This document shows, one piece after another, positions 48,684 to 58,836 of a stretch of 64,000 nt of DNA. This stretch comes from Neocallimastix lanati (nom. inval.) (Eukaryota > Neocallimastigomycota > Neocallimastigomycetes > Neocallimastigales > Neocallimastigaceae): positions 229,501 through 293,500 of the forward strand of contig JACVTC010000135.1 of NCBI GenBank assembly GCA_016946835.1, read 5' to 3'. A program made the translations under genes and the position numbers. The notes under the pieces were generated by a model that saw only the letters and a program-made list of their open reading frames with translations, was not told the origin of the DNA and searched no databases. Numbering within the stretch: position 1 is the stretch's first letter; the number at the start of each line of letters is the position of its first letter.

Positions 48684-49914
48684 CATGAAAATTAAATAAA
48701 TATTATAATTTTCATTAATACAAAATTTAATACTTTAATTAATATAATATTTATTAACATACATATCAATTAAGAATTTTGGAAAAGATTATTTATGAAA
48801 TAAAATTAAAATATATAATATTTATAATATATTTATTTTATTTTATTTTATTCAATCTGTACTTCATATTCATATTTCTATTATTTATTTTATTTTATTT
48901 TATTCAATCTGTACTTTATATTTATATTTCTACTATTTATTACTAATTATAAAATGCATTTTAATTTATAATATTTTTATATTTAATTTTATAATTTATG
49001 CTAGTCATTAAGTTTAATTATATTTTATATTAAAATATCCTTTTTGGCTTTCTTTTGTATAGCGTAGAAATATTGAAAAAATAATAACCTTATTAAAAAT
49101 AAAAGCTATTAAAAATTAATAAAAATAAATTAATTATAAAAACTTTAAAAAAAATAATTATAAAAATACTAATAAAATTTTTTAAATTTAATTAAAAATA
49201 TTAATAAAAGTAACAATAAAAACTTTAAAAATCTAATATTAAGAATTGTAATAAAATATTTTAAATATAATAATCCTAATAAAAACTTTAAAAAATGAAT
49301 ATTAAAAATTCATATAAAAGATTTTAAAAATAATAATACCAATAAAAATTATTAAAATAAAATTACTAATAAAAATGCTTAAAAATAATGGTACTAATAA
49401 AATTTTTTAAAATAAAAGTACTAATAAAATATTTATTTTATTATTTAATTCTTTTAATTCTTTTTATTTCCTCTTCCCTTTATTATAATTTTTTTTTTAA
49501 CTGATTTTTTTTTAAAAATTTATTTGCTTTGTTTGCTTGTTAGTTTCTTAAATATGAAATGTTATTATTTCTTTTAATAATAATAATATTATTATTATTA
49601 TGGATAATTATTATTTATTACTATGGAAAATAATAATTTAATAGTAATAAAAATTATAACAATAATATAATAATTAATACATATACATTTATTTTTTATT
49701 GCTTTATTGCTTTAATAATTTTATACTTTTTGTGTTTTATTTATTTATATATTTATTTATTTATTTATTACAGTTTTTTATAATAATTTATTTATTTACA
49801 TAAAAAGTGGTATTAATTTGTATTATTTATATTTTAATTTTATATTATCTATTAATTTTTGTTATTTCTATTTTATTCAATATTATTTATTAATTTTTAA
49901 ATAAAGTATACATT
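48626..49914. other. AT-rich spacer with short repeats
   Basis: Two tandem units of about 55 bp (ttcaatctgtactt-atattatatttct) lie at 48838-48945, with a related inverted unit near 45225-45290. A series of diverged aat(a)actaataaaa-tttt-aaa units fills 49075-49435. No gene is seen. Confidence 0.5.
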
Positions 49915-50661
49915 TTATAAAGTATCTTTTTTATCATTATTATCATTACAACAGAAACATAAACAGCATATGAATAATAAGAGAAACAAAAAGAATAAAA
50001 AAATTAATGTATCGTAATAAATGATGACTATATTTGCTGTACCCTCGGAATCACTAGGTCCCTTGGTTTGCTTTAAACAAAATCCATCTTTATTACACAC
50101 TTTAGAAGAACATTCGTTGTCATTTGTACATTTATCGTTATATGCTTTACCACAATACATATACGAACTTCTTTTCTTAAAAATACCAGGTTTAGTATAT
50201 ATATCATCACAATGTATTACAGAGGCATTTTCATTAAAAACACACAAATTATTTACGCATTTATCATATAAACATTGTGAGTCATTAGTACATTTATATG
50301 AAACACAGACTTCATTACATGGTATAGAATCAATTTCGGAGTTATGATTTATAAATGTTTTCATAATATACAAAGAAACGTTTCCACTTTTATCTGGTAT
50401 TTCGATAAAAGGATTAAAATATTCATTATCTATTTCTACACAAATATCATTTTTACAATAATAACTAATATAAAATTCATCATGAAATGTTAATACATCA
50501 TCTTTAGAATGTACTTTTGAATTATCGTATATATATATATAGTTTTCTTTTTTTTCGTAATTAGTAATATTTTCGTAACTATAGAATTTATTATTATTTA
50601 AATCAGAAGTACTAACAATTTTTATTAAAAAAAAAATTATATAAAATGTATATTTAAACAT
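49915..50661 (-). CDS. Cys-rich type I membrane protein
   Basis: An intact 248-residue frame. A signal peptide (residues 1-19, MFKYTFYIIFFLIKIVST) is followed by an extracellular region with about 20 Cys in two related knot-like units (KCTNDSQCLYDKCVNNLC at 123-140; KCTNDNECSSKVCNKDGFC at 177-195). One membrane helix (about 211-238), rich in Phe, Leu and Cys, and a short charged tail follow. The protein would sit at the cell surface or in the secretory pathway. Diverged relatives lie at 38640-39190 and 54564-55290 on the same strand. From memory such Cys-rich proteins are common in anaerobic fungi; their function is unknown. It is the only apparently intact ordinary gene in this half of the window. 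Confidence 0.8.
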   Translation of the reverse strand: MFKYTFYIIFFLIKIVSTSDLNNNKFYSYENITNYEKKENYIYIYDNSKVHSKDDVLTFHDEFYISYYCKNDICVEIDNEYFNPFIEIPDKSGNVSLYIMKTFINHNSEIDSIPCNEVCVSYKCTNDSQCLYDKCVNNLCVFNENASVIHCDDIYTKPGIFKKRSSYMYCGKAYNDKCTNDNECSSKVCNKDGFCLKQTKGPSDSEGTANIVIIYYDTLIFLFFLFLLLFICCLCFCCNDNNDKKDTL

Positions 50662-51535
50662 TTTACCTATTCAACATAAATAGTCCAATTTCCAAAAATT
50701 TTACTAAATAGAAAAAATCGATTTAAAACCAATATATTAAAATATATATATTTCATAAAATTTTGGTAAAAATAATCAGAAATAAATATAACCTAATCAG
50801 TAATTACTATTAGCACGATAATTGGCCAAGCATAATAGTTAATTAGCTAAAAAAAAAAAAAAATAATAATAATAATAATAAAATATATTATAATATATAT
50901 ATAAAAAAATTAAATAAAATAAAATGGTATTTATATTAGAATTTTTATAAATTTATATATAATAGAAAAATATGAAATCATTAAATAAAAAAAAAAAAGA
51001 AAAAAAAAAAAAGAAAATAAAAAAAAAAAAAATATAGAAAAAAAAATATATAAAAAAAAAATATATATATATATATAAAAAAAAAAATAAAAAAATATTT
51101 TAAATACAATATATATCAACATTGTAGGTATATCTATATAATATAATTTGATAATTAATTAATTAATAATATTAAATATTTATTAGACTTTAATTCCGCA
51201 TTATAATAATAATAATAAAAGTATTATTAAGATTTTAATTTTATATTATAATTATAATGAAAATATTATTAAGCTTTTAATTCTATATTATAATTTTAGT
51301 AAAAATATTAGTATATATAAGAAGAAAATTAAATAATATGTTTAAATATATAGCCTTCTTGTAGTTTAAAAAAGGCTTATAATTAAGTACTTATTTTTAA
51401 AATTTTAAACTTAAAATTATTTTATTTCTGTATTCGTAATAAAAGTTTTAATTTCTTTTTGAATCAAAATATATCTTCTAGATCTTATAATCTTTTTTTA
51501 TTTTATTTTTTTTTTTTTGACATGATTCAAACAAG
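50662..51535. other. AT-rich spacer
   Basis: Low-complexity A/T and homopolymer runs (for example 50985-51090), plus three diverged units of the type attttaattctatattataat near 51180-51310. No gene is seen. Confidence 0.5.
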
Positions 51536-52140
51536 TTTGATATTAATTGTTGAGTTCGTCAAGAGTGTTCTCTTTCTCAAATTTTATTTAATTTATTTAT
51601 CAATAATATTTTATATAACTGTGATAAATATTGTATCCATATTGAAAAAGAAATAAAAGTTTCTTAAGATTTATTCGCTGATAATAATATTTTAATAGTT
51701 TTTATTAAAAAAAAAATGCAATTATGTCTTCGTCAATTTTCCAATGTTAGATATAATAAAAAAAAATATCTTTATATAATAATCTTCAAAAAGAGTATAT
51801 AGATCTTTTACATATTATCAATACCAATGATAAATTGACTATTTCAAACTTTGATAATACGTTAATTGATTATGTTCTGAATATTCCATTCACTCAAAGA
51901 TTCATATAAAAAAATAAATATTTCTATTCTAATTTCCACTCAAAACATCAACAACACTTCCATAAAGCATGCAAGTCCAACGTGGTAAGGCCCGAAATTT
52001 AAAGCTTATTCTGAGAGTCCTATCTATTTGTTGATATTATCTGGAAGATTACACTGCTCTAGAAATTCCTTCAATGATTATTTGAAGCTAACAATGATTA
52101 TTTGAAGCTACACATTGAAGCTACCTTCAATGTGTAGTAA
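51536..52140 (+). mobile_element. LINE reverse-transcriptase fragment, copy 2
   Basis: The best-preserved copy. One plus-strand frame reads VRQECSLSQILFNLFINNIL, then DKYCIHIEKEIKV and, after a TAA, DLFADNNILIVFIKKK. These match the RQGCPLSP-LFN-FI block and the FADD catalytic box of non-LTR RTs, although here the second Asp is Asn. A later piece HKACKSNVVRPEI fits the KC-x-VVRP motif further along LINE RTs. The 3' end has a 20-bp tandem duplication (caatgattatttgaagctaa) and a 13-bp perfect hairpin at 52108-52137. Confidence 0.8.
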
Positions 52141-52272
52141 TCATATATATTCTTAAAAAAAAATTCGACTTTGAAAATGAAAAAAAAATTTTTATCTGTA
52201 TTAGAAAAAATATATACTACTATAATATTAGTCTCTTATTTGTCGACAATTGAAAAAAAATATTCTCTGGTA

Positions 52273-52309
<37 letters not shown>

Positions 52310-52369
52310 TAATTTTAATAGAAATATATTTTCTTGTAATAATAAATATTTTATTCAATAACGAAATCT

Positions 52370-52832
52370 AAATAAGGTAAATCCTAAAATATTAAATATA
52401 GTTTCCGAAAAGAAAATTAATTATTGTATTAATGAAGTTAATAAAAGAATTAATAAACTCCATAAATATGTTTTATGCCTTATGGAATGATTTTCCATTT
52501 CTTTATTATGAATTAATTTATAATAGTAATGAGAATGATTTAAAGCAATCCTCGAAATATTAAACGGTTTATTAGCAAAAAGTCGTTCTTTAAATTTTAA
52601 AGAAATAAATGTATCAGATTTTTTAAATCTGATTAAAACCAAATAAGATTAAAATGATTCAAATTATTTATTCATAAGTGAAATATTGGAAACAATTGAA
52701 AAAATTAAAAATAACAATATAGAAAGTTAATACAAACAACAACTAAATCAAGCATTAATATTATCAAATATACTACAAATATTTTCTTCATATATTGAAA
52801 TAAAAAAGAAAGATATATATAAATATTTTTAA
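52370..52832 (+). pseudogene. Decayed gene of unknown function
   Basis: Two coherent plus-strand frames separated by frame changes read NIVSEKKINYCINEVNKRIN (about 52396) and, later, FISEILETIEKIKNNNIES then QQLNQALILSNILQIFSSYI. Composition is less biased than chance AT frames and suggests a helical, coil-like protein. I do not recognise it. The 73-residue minus-strand frame at 52421-52642 is an alternative reading of the same stretch. Confidence 0.35.
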
Positions 52833-52849
52833 AAATAATTATTCTTTAT

Positions 52850-52965
52850 TATTATATATATTAATATATTTTAATTTTTAATATGTTATTTTACAGTTTC
52901 AATTATTTTAAGTGACATAAAATTTCATAAAATTTTATAAATTTCTAAAAAATTGACATGAAAAA
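52850..52965 (+). repeat. Dispersed repeat, copy 2
   Basis: Matches 45785-45925 (ttattattatatatattaat ... aatatgttattttacagttt). It follows directly after the unknown decayed gene. Confidence 0.5.
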
Positions 52966-53480
52966 CTTCTTCGTTCTAATAGCTAACCATGCTAAGTATA
53001 ATAATAAAACAAGTATTTAAAAGTTATTATAATGAATACAAAATACTAAATTTTTAATAAAAATAAAATTGAATAATTATCTCAAGGATTCATACATATA
53101 GACTAATCATAATAGAATCATGGATAATTTTGAGCCCATTATTCTTATATTTGATAGCTTTCTTTATATATTAGTCTCTTCTTAAATGTCCAATATTATA
53201 ACCTATGTATCAGATGGAATACTAATAGTTTAAATTCTGAAAAAAAAATAATAAAACTTTATCAATTTTACCTAATTTTTAATTCTATTTGTATCTGTAT
53301 TCAAGAAGTTACTAAAAGTTCCTTTCGGAATTCTTTCCTTAATTAAAATCAAATTGCATAATTATTAATGTAATTTATAGCAATAGGTCATACATATAAA
53401 GTAATTATTTAATAATGACTTCATCTAATAGATACTAACTGATTGTCGGTTAATTATATAACTAATAGGTATTTAATAAC

Positions 53481-53664
53481 TATATTTTAATATTTGGTTC
53501 ACTCTACAATTAAAGTGTTAGTTTATATTTTAATATTTGTTCACTTTACAATTAAGTGTTAGTTTATATTTTTATATTTGGTTCACTTTACAATTAGAGT
53601 GTTAGTTTATAGTTTAATATTTGGTTCACTTTACAATTAAAGTGTTAGTTTATATTTTAATATT
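53481..53664. repeat. Minisatellite, about 45-bp unit, four copies
   Basis: Four head-to-tail units containing aatatttggttcactttac, then aattaaagtgttagttta, with few substitutions and one- or two-base gaps, plus the start of a fifth. The unit is more complex than the surrounding simple repeats. Confidence 0.85.
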
Positions 53665-54563
53665 AAAAGGTGTTATAAGGACATGCACATTGTAGTGCAT
53701 ACCGATGCATTTCGAAATAATACAAGATGATGTATTAGCTAACAGATGTATTAGAAGAAGTATTGAATGAGATAATATACCAAATGTATTAAATTTAGTA
53801 ATGCAAATCAAATATATTATAAATTGATAAGAATTGCGCTTTGTGAATGTATCTATTTATAACTTATAACAATGAATCAACAGCAACTTTTAAAAATATT
53901 TTTGTATTAATAATAACATATATAGGGATAGTGATGATTAATATATAATTCCAAGATGCAATACTATAATTAATAGTTTCTTTCTATTTGATAAATCAGC
54001 TTTATATTACAATAAATAACAACAATAATACTATTCATAACATAGAATTGTATAGTTAATGTCATTGATATTCATGCCCATTGGTCAGAAGCATAATTAA
54101 TCAAGCAAATCACCAGATGAAATTAGAGTATTAATTTAGATAAAAAATTAATAATTCGTATATATTATTTAACGAATATAATGTTTTTTATTATTTATAT
54201 AATTTCAAAAACCCCTATATATAAATTCATATTATATGTTAATTATTATTCCTTAATTATATTAAATATTAGTTAATAATATTTATCAAACTTTTAAAAC
54301 TAACTATTTAATGTTTTTCCAATTTTCATTCATTATGAATATACCCTAATATAGTTAGGGTAGAATGTTTAATTTATTTAGTTTAATATATATTCATTAG
54401 AATAACATATTTTCCATTAAATAATACAAATATTATGGTAATTTATAGGATTATTACATGATATGTAGTAATATATATATAACAACTATTAAACATTTCA
54501 AATGATATAAATTGTAAATGTTATTTATATATTACTAACTATTAATAGGTATTGTTTATAATA
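53665..54563. other. Spacer, possible decayed coding
   Basis: Less extreme AT content up to about 54130. A plus-strand frame near 53705 reads FEIIQDDVLANRCIRRSI, then NIPNVLNLVMQIKYII after one stop, so a decayed gene is possible but unrecognised. The rest is AT-rich. Confidence 0.35.
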
Positions 54564-55290
54564 TTAACTATTTTGAACTTTTGTTAAGTTATTTCTTTTT
54601 TTACGACGATAACAACAACAACAACACCAAATAATAGATATAATTATTAATAATATTGAAATTTCTGCAGTCTGAAGACTTTGGCTTATACGAATGCTAT
54701 ACTCTTTGTAATCAACATTATTACATGAATTTTTGCCACATTTTTTTGAAGAACATTCATCATCATTTTTACATGGTATATACGGAGCTTTACCACAATG
54801 AATATATGCATATTCGAACATAGCTAAATAATGATATATATTACTACAATACTCTACGGATGCTGTACTACTGAAAACACAATAATTATTAACGCACTTA
54901 TTATATAAACATTCAGAATCCTTTGTGCATTTATATGAAACATAATAAGTACTGTTATAATTTAGTGTAAAATTGCATGATTTTTCACAAGTATAAATAA
55001 TATATGTCTTCATATTTCCATGATCATCTGGAAATCTAATGAATTTTTTTTTTGAAGATCCTCTAGAATAAGGACACAATTATCATTTTTGCAATAATAC
55101 GATGTATCAAGCTGTGATTGACCTGAATGGCCACATGAACTTTCTAATTCATTTTTATTTTCAAGGGGTCCTTCATAAACTAAATCGCTAGGAATATCTA
55201 ATTGACAATATCAATTTATATTTTTTTTTTATTATTATTACGAAGAATATTAAAAATTCAAGTTAATATAAGATATTATTCATTTAGTTG
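54564..55290 (-). pseudogene. Cys-rich membrane protein, frameshifted
   Basis: The 171-residue frame (55079-54564) holds the Cys-rich units (KCTKDSECLYNKCVNNYC; CKNDDECSSKKCGKNSC). A membrane helix with a Cys cluster (ISILLIIISIIWCCCCCY) and a basic tail follow. The true start lies upstream: another frame at 55230-55060 reads LDIPSDLVYEGPLENKNELE and YYCKNDNCV, matching YYCKNDICV of the intact paralogue at 49915-50661. A degraded signal peptide lies near 55280. A shift near 55060 separates the two parts. Same fold and likely location as the paralogue. Confidence 0.7.
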
Positions 55291-55423
55291 CCATTAAAAA
55301 ATATTTTAAAGGAAATCATCATATTTCAATTACATTCAATACATTATTTTCTATCATTAATGGTAATTTTAATATTTCCTTTTTTTTTTTTCTTTTTTTT
55401 TATTTGTTTGTATATTTTTATTT

Positions 55424-55429
<6 letters not shown>

Positions 55430-55464
<35 letters not shown>

Positions 55465-55680
55465 TTTGTTTGTTTGTTTGTTTGTTTTTGTTTAATTTTT
55501 AATAGTAAAGCTAAATCTTATGAAGGAGAATATAAATTTGCCAAAAATTAATATCCAAAACTCTATAATTCATCCACTATCAAATAACAACCAATGAGAA
55601 TAATGAAAATAACTTTTAATAGCTTATCAAAAACAAATGGAATACAATAAAATAAATAATTAATTTAATAATAATTAAAT
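55430..55680 (-). mobile_element. SINE-like retroposon, copy 2
   Basis: Inverted relative of 43160-43337. Read on the minus strand it ends with aagatttagctttactatta, then a tail of CAAA units (55463-55495) and a run of about 40 A. The A/CAAA tail is what marks it as a retroposed sequence. Confidence 0.45.
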
Positions 55681-55742
55681 ATTTGAATTAACAGAAACTT
55701 TTTTTTATTAAATTTATTAAAGTATATAATATATAAAAATAT

Positions 55743-56040
55743 AAAAATAAAAACGTAAAAATAAAAATAAAAATAAAAATAAAAATAAAAATAAAAATAA
55801 AAATAAAAATAAAAATAAAAATAAAAAATAAAAATAAAAATAAAAATAAAAATAAAAATAAAAATAAAAATAAAAATAAAAATAAAAATAAAAATAAAAA
55901 TAAAAATAAAAATAAAAATAAAAATAAAAATAAAAATAAAAATAAAAATAAAAATAAAAATAAAAATAAAAATAATAAAAAAATAAAAAAAATATAAATA
56001 TAAAAATAAAAATAATATAAATATAAAAATAAAAAAAAAA
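55743..56040. repeat. AAAAAT microsatellite
   Basis: Nearly pure aaaaat hexamer array. It creates alternating Phe/Ile or Phe/Tyr open frames that are not genes. It shares its flank with the array at 45.4-45.7 kb. Confidence 0.9.
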
Positions 56041-56104
56041 AAATAAGAATACAAATAAAAGAAAATATAAATAAATATATATTTTATATATATGAATAAT
56101 ATTA

Positions 56105-56990
56105 TTAAATAATGGATAAACGAAAAAAATAAATATTACTAAAATTAATTGAATTTTTAGGAAGTTGATAGTTTGGATTTTTCTCTTTATTTGTGTTATA
56201 TTTATTATTGATGTTGTTAATTTCTTGTTGGTTTTCTGTTGATATTTTGTTTTTATCATTTTCAGTCGTATTTTTAATTTCATTATTAATATTGTTGCTA
56301 TTTTTATCATTATTATTTTGATTACCATTATTAATAATAATATTTTCATTATTATTTTGATAAATGGGATAATATTTACGACTAATTCTATTTGTTTTTG
56401 AAGATTTATTTTTGGATTGATTTTTAAAATTTTTATTCTGGTTAATATTTGTTGTAACATTTCTTTCATTGATAATGTCAGTTATTTTATTATTATAATC
56501 ATTAATTTCATTACTGTATCTAAGTTGGTTTAGACAATTGCTCTCCCTGAATTTGTTATTGGAATGAATACGATTTAAAAAGTAATTTCCTGGTTCGTTT
56601 TCCATAAATTCTACAGTGCGAGATTGAATGATTTTATTATTGATAACATCAAGAATTTTGTAAGTGGAAGGATGATCGAAATATCCAAGAAAAATACCAG
56701 GATATGAATTATTGTCAAATTTTGATCTTAGTTCCTTTGGCACAAAGAAATAGACTCTACATCCGAATACTCTAAATGTATTGTAATCTACAGGCTTATT
56801 ATAAAATACTTCAAATGGAATTTTGTTTTGAATACCTTGATGGGGAAGTCGATTATGAATATAGTTTGCAGTATCAACAGCAAACTCCAAAAAATCATGA
56901 CTGAGTTTAGTGTCGTTAAGAAGTGATTTTGAAGAAGCAATGAGTATACCATTAAATCTTTCGGCCCTTCCATTTTAATTTGGAATTAAT
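56105..56990 (-). pseudogene. Copia integrase C-terminal region
   Basis: The minus strand reads the end of the copia integrase core (NGRAERFNGILIASSKSLLN, preceded by a stop where PQQNG is expected). It continues with EFAVDTANYIHNRLPHQ, FRVFGCRVYFFVPKEL and GIFLGYFDHPSTYKI, then an Asn-rich linker toward RT, which is missing. It lies directly downstream of the truncated RPB2-like frame, so it probably inserted into or replaced the rest of that gene. Confidence 0.85.
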
Positions 56991-57021
56991 ACATACTGGA
57001 CATTTTAATTTTAGATTGATA

Positions 57022-57642
57022 TTACTTAAGGAATAATAAATTGATATTCAAAAATAAGGAATAATAAATTCGAATGTCTAAAAGAACATGTCTTTTCATT
57101 TTCGTCAATTTTCTACGACGATCCTTACTCAAAAAAGTATAGTAGAAATCAAAGTTTGTATGCTCATTACTAAAATTTTTTATAGATTTCTCATCCTTTT
57201 CCTTACTCAACACTTTTCTTACATATTCAATATACTTATAATCCGTAAACATTTCAAGCAATTGAAATTTTCCTTCCTTATTACATTCTTTATATTCAAT
57301 ACAGTCATTTTTATAGATGAAAATGGGAGTACAAAATAACTCCTGAGAAATAATTACTTTTTCTATTCCTTCGACGATAAGCACACCATCTATAGGTGCT
57401 GGTATTTGTATTTCAAAAGAGTCATGCACTAAAGAAATAAAATAGGTTTTTTTCTGAATCATCAAATGATCGTATTTCACTTCAGGAATAACAATGTCTA
57501 AAGGATTCAATTCCGGTTTTATTTGTTCAAGAAATAACTTGATATCAAAAAGCTTCTTTATAAATAGTTTATCATGATTAGCATAGACGCCATATTTATC
57601 AATAAACCATTTCAAATAATCGATATTCTCTTCATCAACCAT
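57022..57642 (-). pseudogene. RPB2-like RNA polymerase subunit, N-terminal part
   Basis: A 206-residue frame. Residues 10-20 (LKWFIDKYGVY) and 85-101 (DGVLIVEGIEKVIISQE) match the start and the G-FI-NG-EKVII-QE block of the protrusion domain of RNA polymerase second-largest subunits. The family is about 1100-1200 residues long, so only a fifth is present. It ends at the copia remnant. It is more diverged than a host nuclear RPB2 should be and neighbours capping and glycosylase genes, so a viral or plasmid polymerase is the better reading. The ATG (57642) overlaps the ATG of the divergent neighbour. The C-terminal half of such a gene lies at 47215-48425 on the same strand. Confidence 0.75.
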
Positions 57643-58327
57643 GTCGTCTTGGAATGATTTCTTTGTTAAAAATTCTAAATTAATTTCTCATATATATAAT
57701 CAGTTGAGAAACACACAGTATATTCCACCAGTGGAAAATGTATTTAAAATATTTTCTTTTATTGATTTAGAAAAAGTTAAAGTAGTTATCGTTGGGGATG
57801 AACCTTATGATAATGAAAATGAAATAAGCGATATTGCTATTGCCACTAAAAAAACAAATATTGTACCTCCCAAACTTTTGAGAAATATTTACGCCAATTT
57901 AGAAAATCATGTCAAGGCTTATAAACCAATATCCAATCACCACTTGGATCGATGGCTTGAAGAAGGGATATTCTTATGTAATTTTTGTTTTACTCGTCCA
58001 CGTTTCCAATCTACTCCTAAAAGTTATTATTTATTATGGGAGCCATTTATTAACAATTTGGTAGAATACATTTCTAATGATCATCCAGTAGTGTTCATGC
58101 TATTTGATTCGATAGATTCATCCCTTCGTAAATCCATTAATGAGAGTAAATGTTCGGTTGTAACCATTCCTCATCCTATTAAAAAGTATTATCAATTCAA
58201 AAATTCAAACTGTTTTGTTGAGGCTCAACAATTACTTGTAACCTTTGATATACTTTTAAGTGGTAACTTTGGTATAACTAAATTAAATTGCAATTTTTAC
58301 CCTAATTTCGATTTTATTAATGATTAA
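57641..58327 (+). CDS. Uracil-DNA glycosylase homologue, catalytic motifs altered
   Basis: An intact 228-residue frame, about the usual length of family-1 uracil-DNA glycosylases. Conserved structure: SWNDFF (3-8) near the start, VKVVIVGDEPYD (46-57, where GQDPYH is expected) and PPKLLRNIYANLE (76-88). WLEEGIFLCN (105-114) keeps the Asn of the LLLN motif; it is followed by WEPFINNL and HPIKKY (178-183, where HPSPLS is expected). The catalytic Asp is Glu and the His-containing loop lost most of its key residues, so glycosylase activity is doubtful. In poxviruses the homologous protein also serves as part of the DNA polymerase processivity factor, so a structural replication role is possible here (inference). 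MSSW is the right start, since Trp-x2-Phe is conserved. The capping gene follows on the same strand after 509 bases. Confidence 0.8.
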   Translation: MSSWNDFFVKNSKLISHIYNQLRNTQYIPPVENVFKIFSFIDLEKVKVVIVGDEPYDNENEISDIAIATKKTNIVPPKLLRNIYANLENHVKAYKPISNHHLDRWLEEGIFLCNFCFTRPRFQSTPKSYYLLWEPFINNLVEYISNDHPVVFMLFDSIDSSLRKSINESKCSVVTIPHPIKKYYQFKNSNCFVEAQQLLVTFDILLSGNFGITKLNCNFYPNFDFIND

Positions 58328-58836
58328 TAAATTTATAGCATTTGATTGATTTAATAAAATTTTAATTTTTAAAATGGCAGGAATATTTTCAAATAGTATT
58401 TTTTAATAATATTAAAGATTTTTAAAATATTATAATAAATTTTGAAATTAAAAAAGTATATAAATTATGTTTTTAAAATAAATATTTTATTAAAAAATTA
58501 ATAATATGTATATTCTATTTTCGTCAATGAAAGTATTATATTTAATTTGGAATATTTTTTATCTTATTTATTTAAAATCATATCTATTTATTTAATAAAA
58601 TTTATTATTATTTTTATTTTTATTTTTATTTTTTTAAAAGAAAAAACTTATTCATATATAAAATGTTAATTATTTCGAATTTATAAATTGATAAATTCAT
58701 AATTTATTTTATGTAATACAAATTTTAAATAGAATAAGTTGGTTTTATTTATTAATAATTTAGTCCATTCAAATAGTATCTATTATACAAAAAATTAAAA
58801 AATTGTTACACGATAATATTATTATAACTATTTAAG
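58328..58836. other. AT-rich intergenic region
   Basis: Lies between the glycosylase-like and capping genes. No coding sequence is seen. The capping start is preceded by tattataactatttaag, which could include promoter sequence, but no motif can be assigned. Confidence 0.5.

Noticed and set aside
50021-50347. 108-residue plus-strand frame
   Set aside because: Opposite-strand shadow of the intact Cys-rich membrane protein.
55288-55551. 87-residue plus-strand frame rich in Phe
   Set aside because: Runs through T homopolymers and GTTT repeats of the retroposon tail.
55665-56469. Phe-Ile and Phe-Tyr frames of 129 and 250 residues
   Set aside because: Translation of the second AAAAAT array; the part beyond 56105 is a shadow of the copia integrase linker.
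57088-57339. 83-residue plus-strand frame
   Set aside because: Shadow of the RPB2-like frame, which carries conserved motifs.
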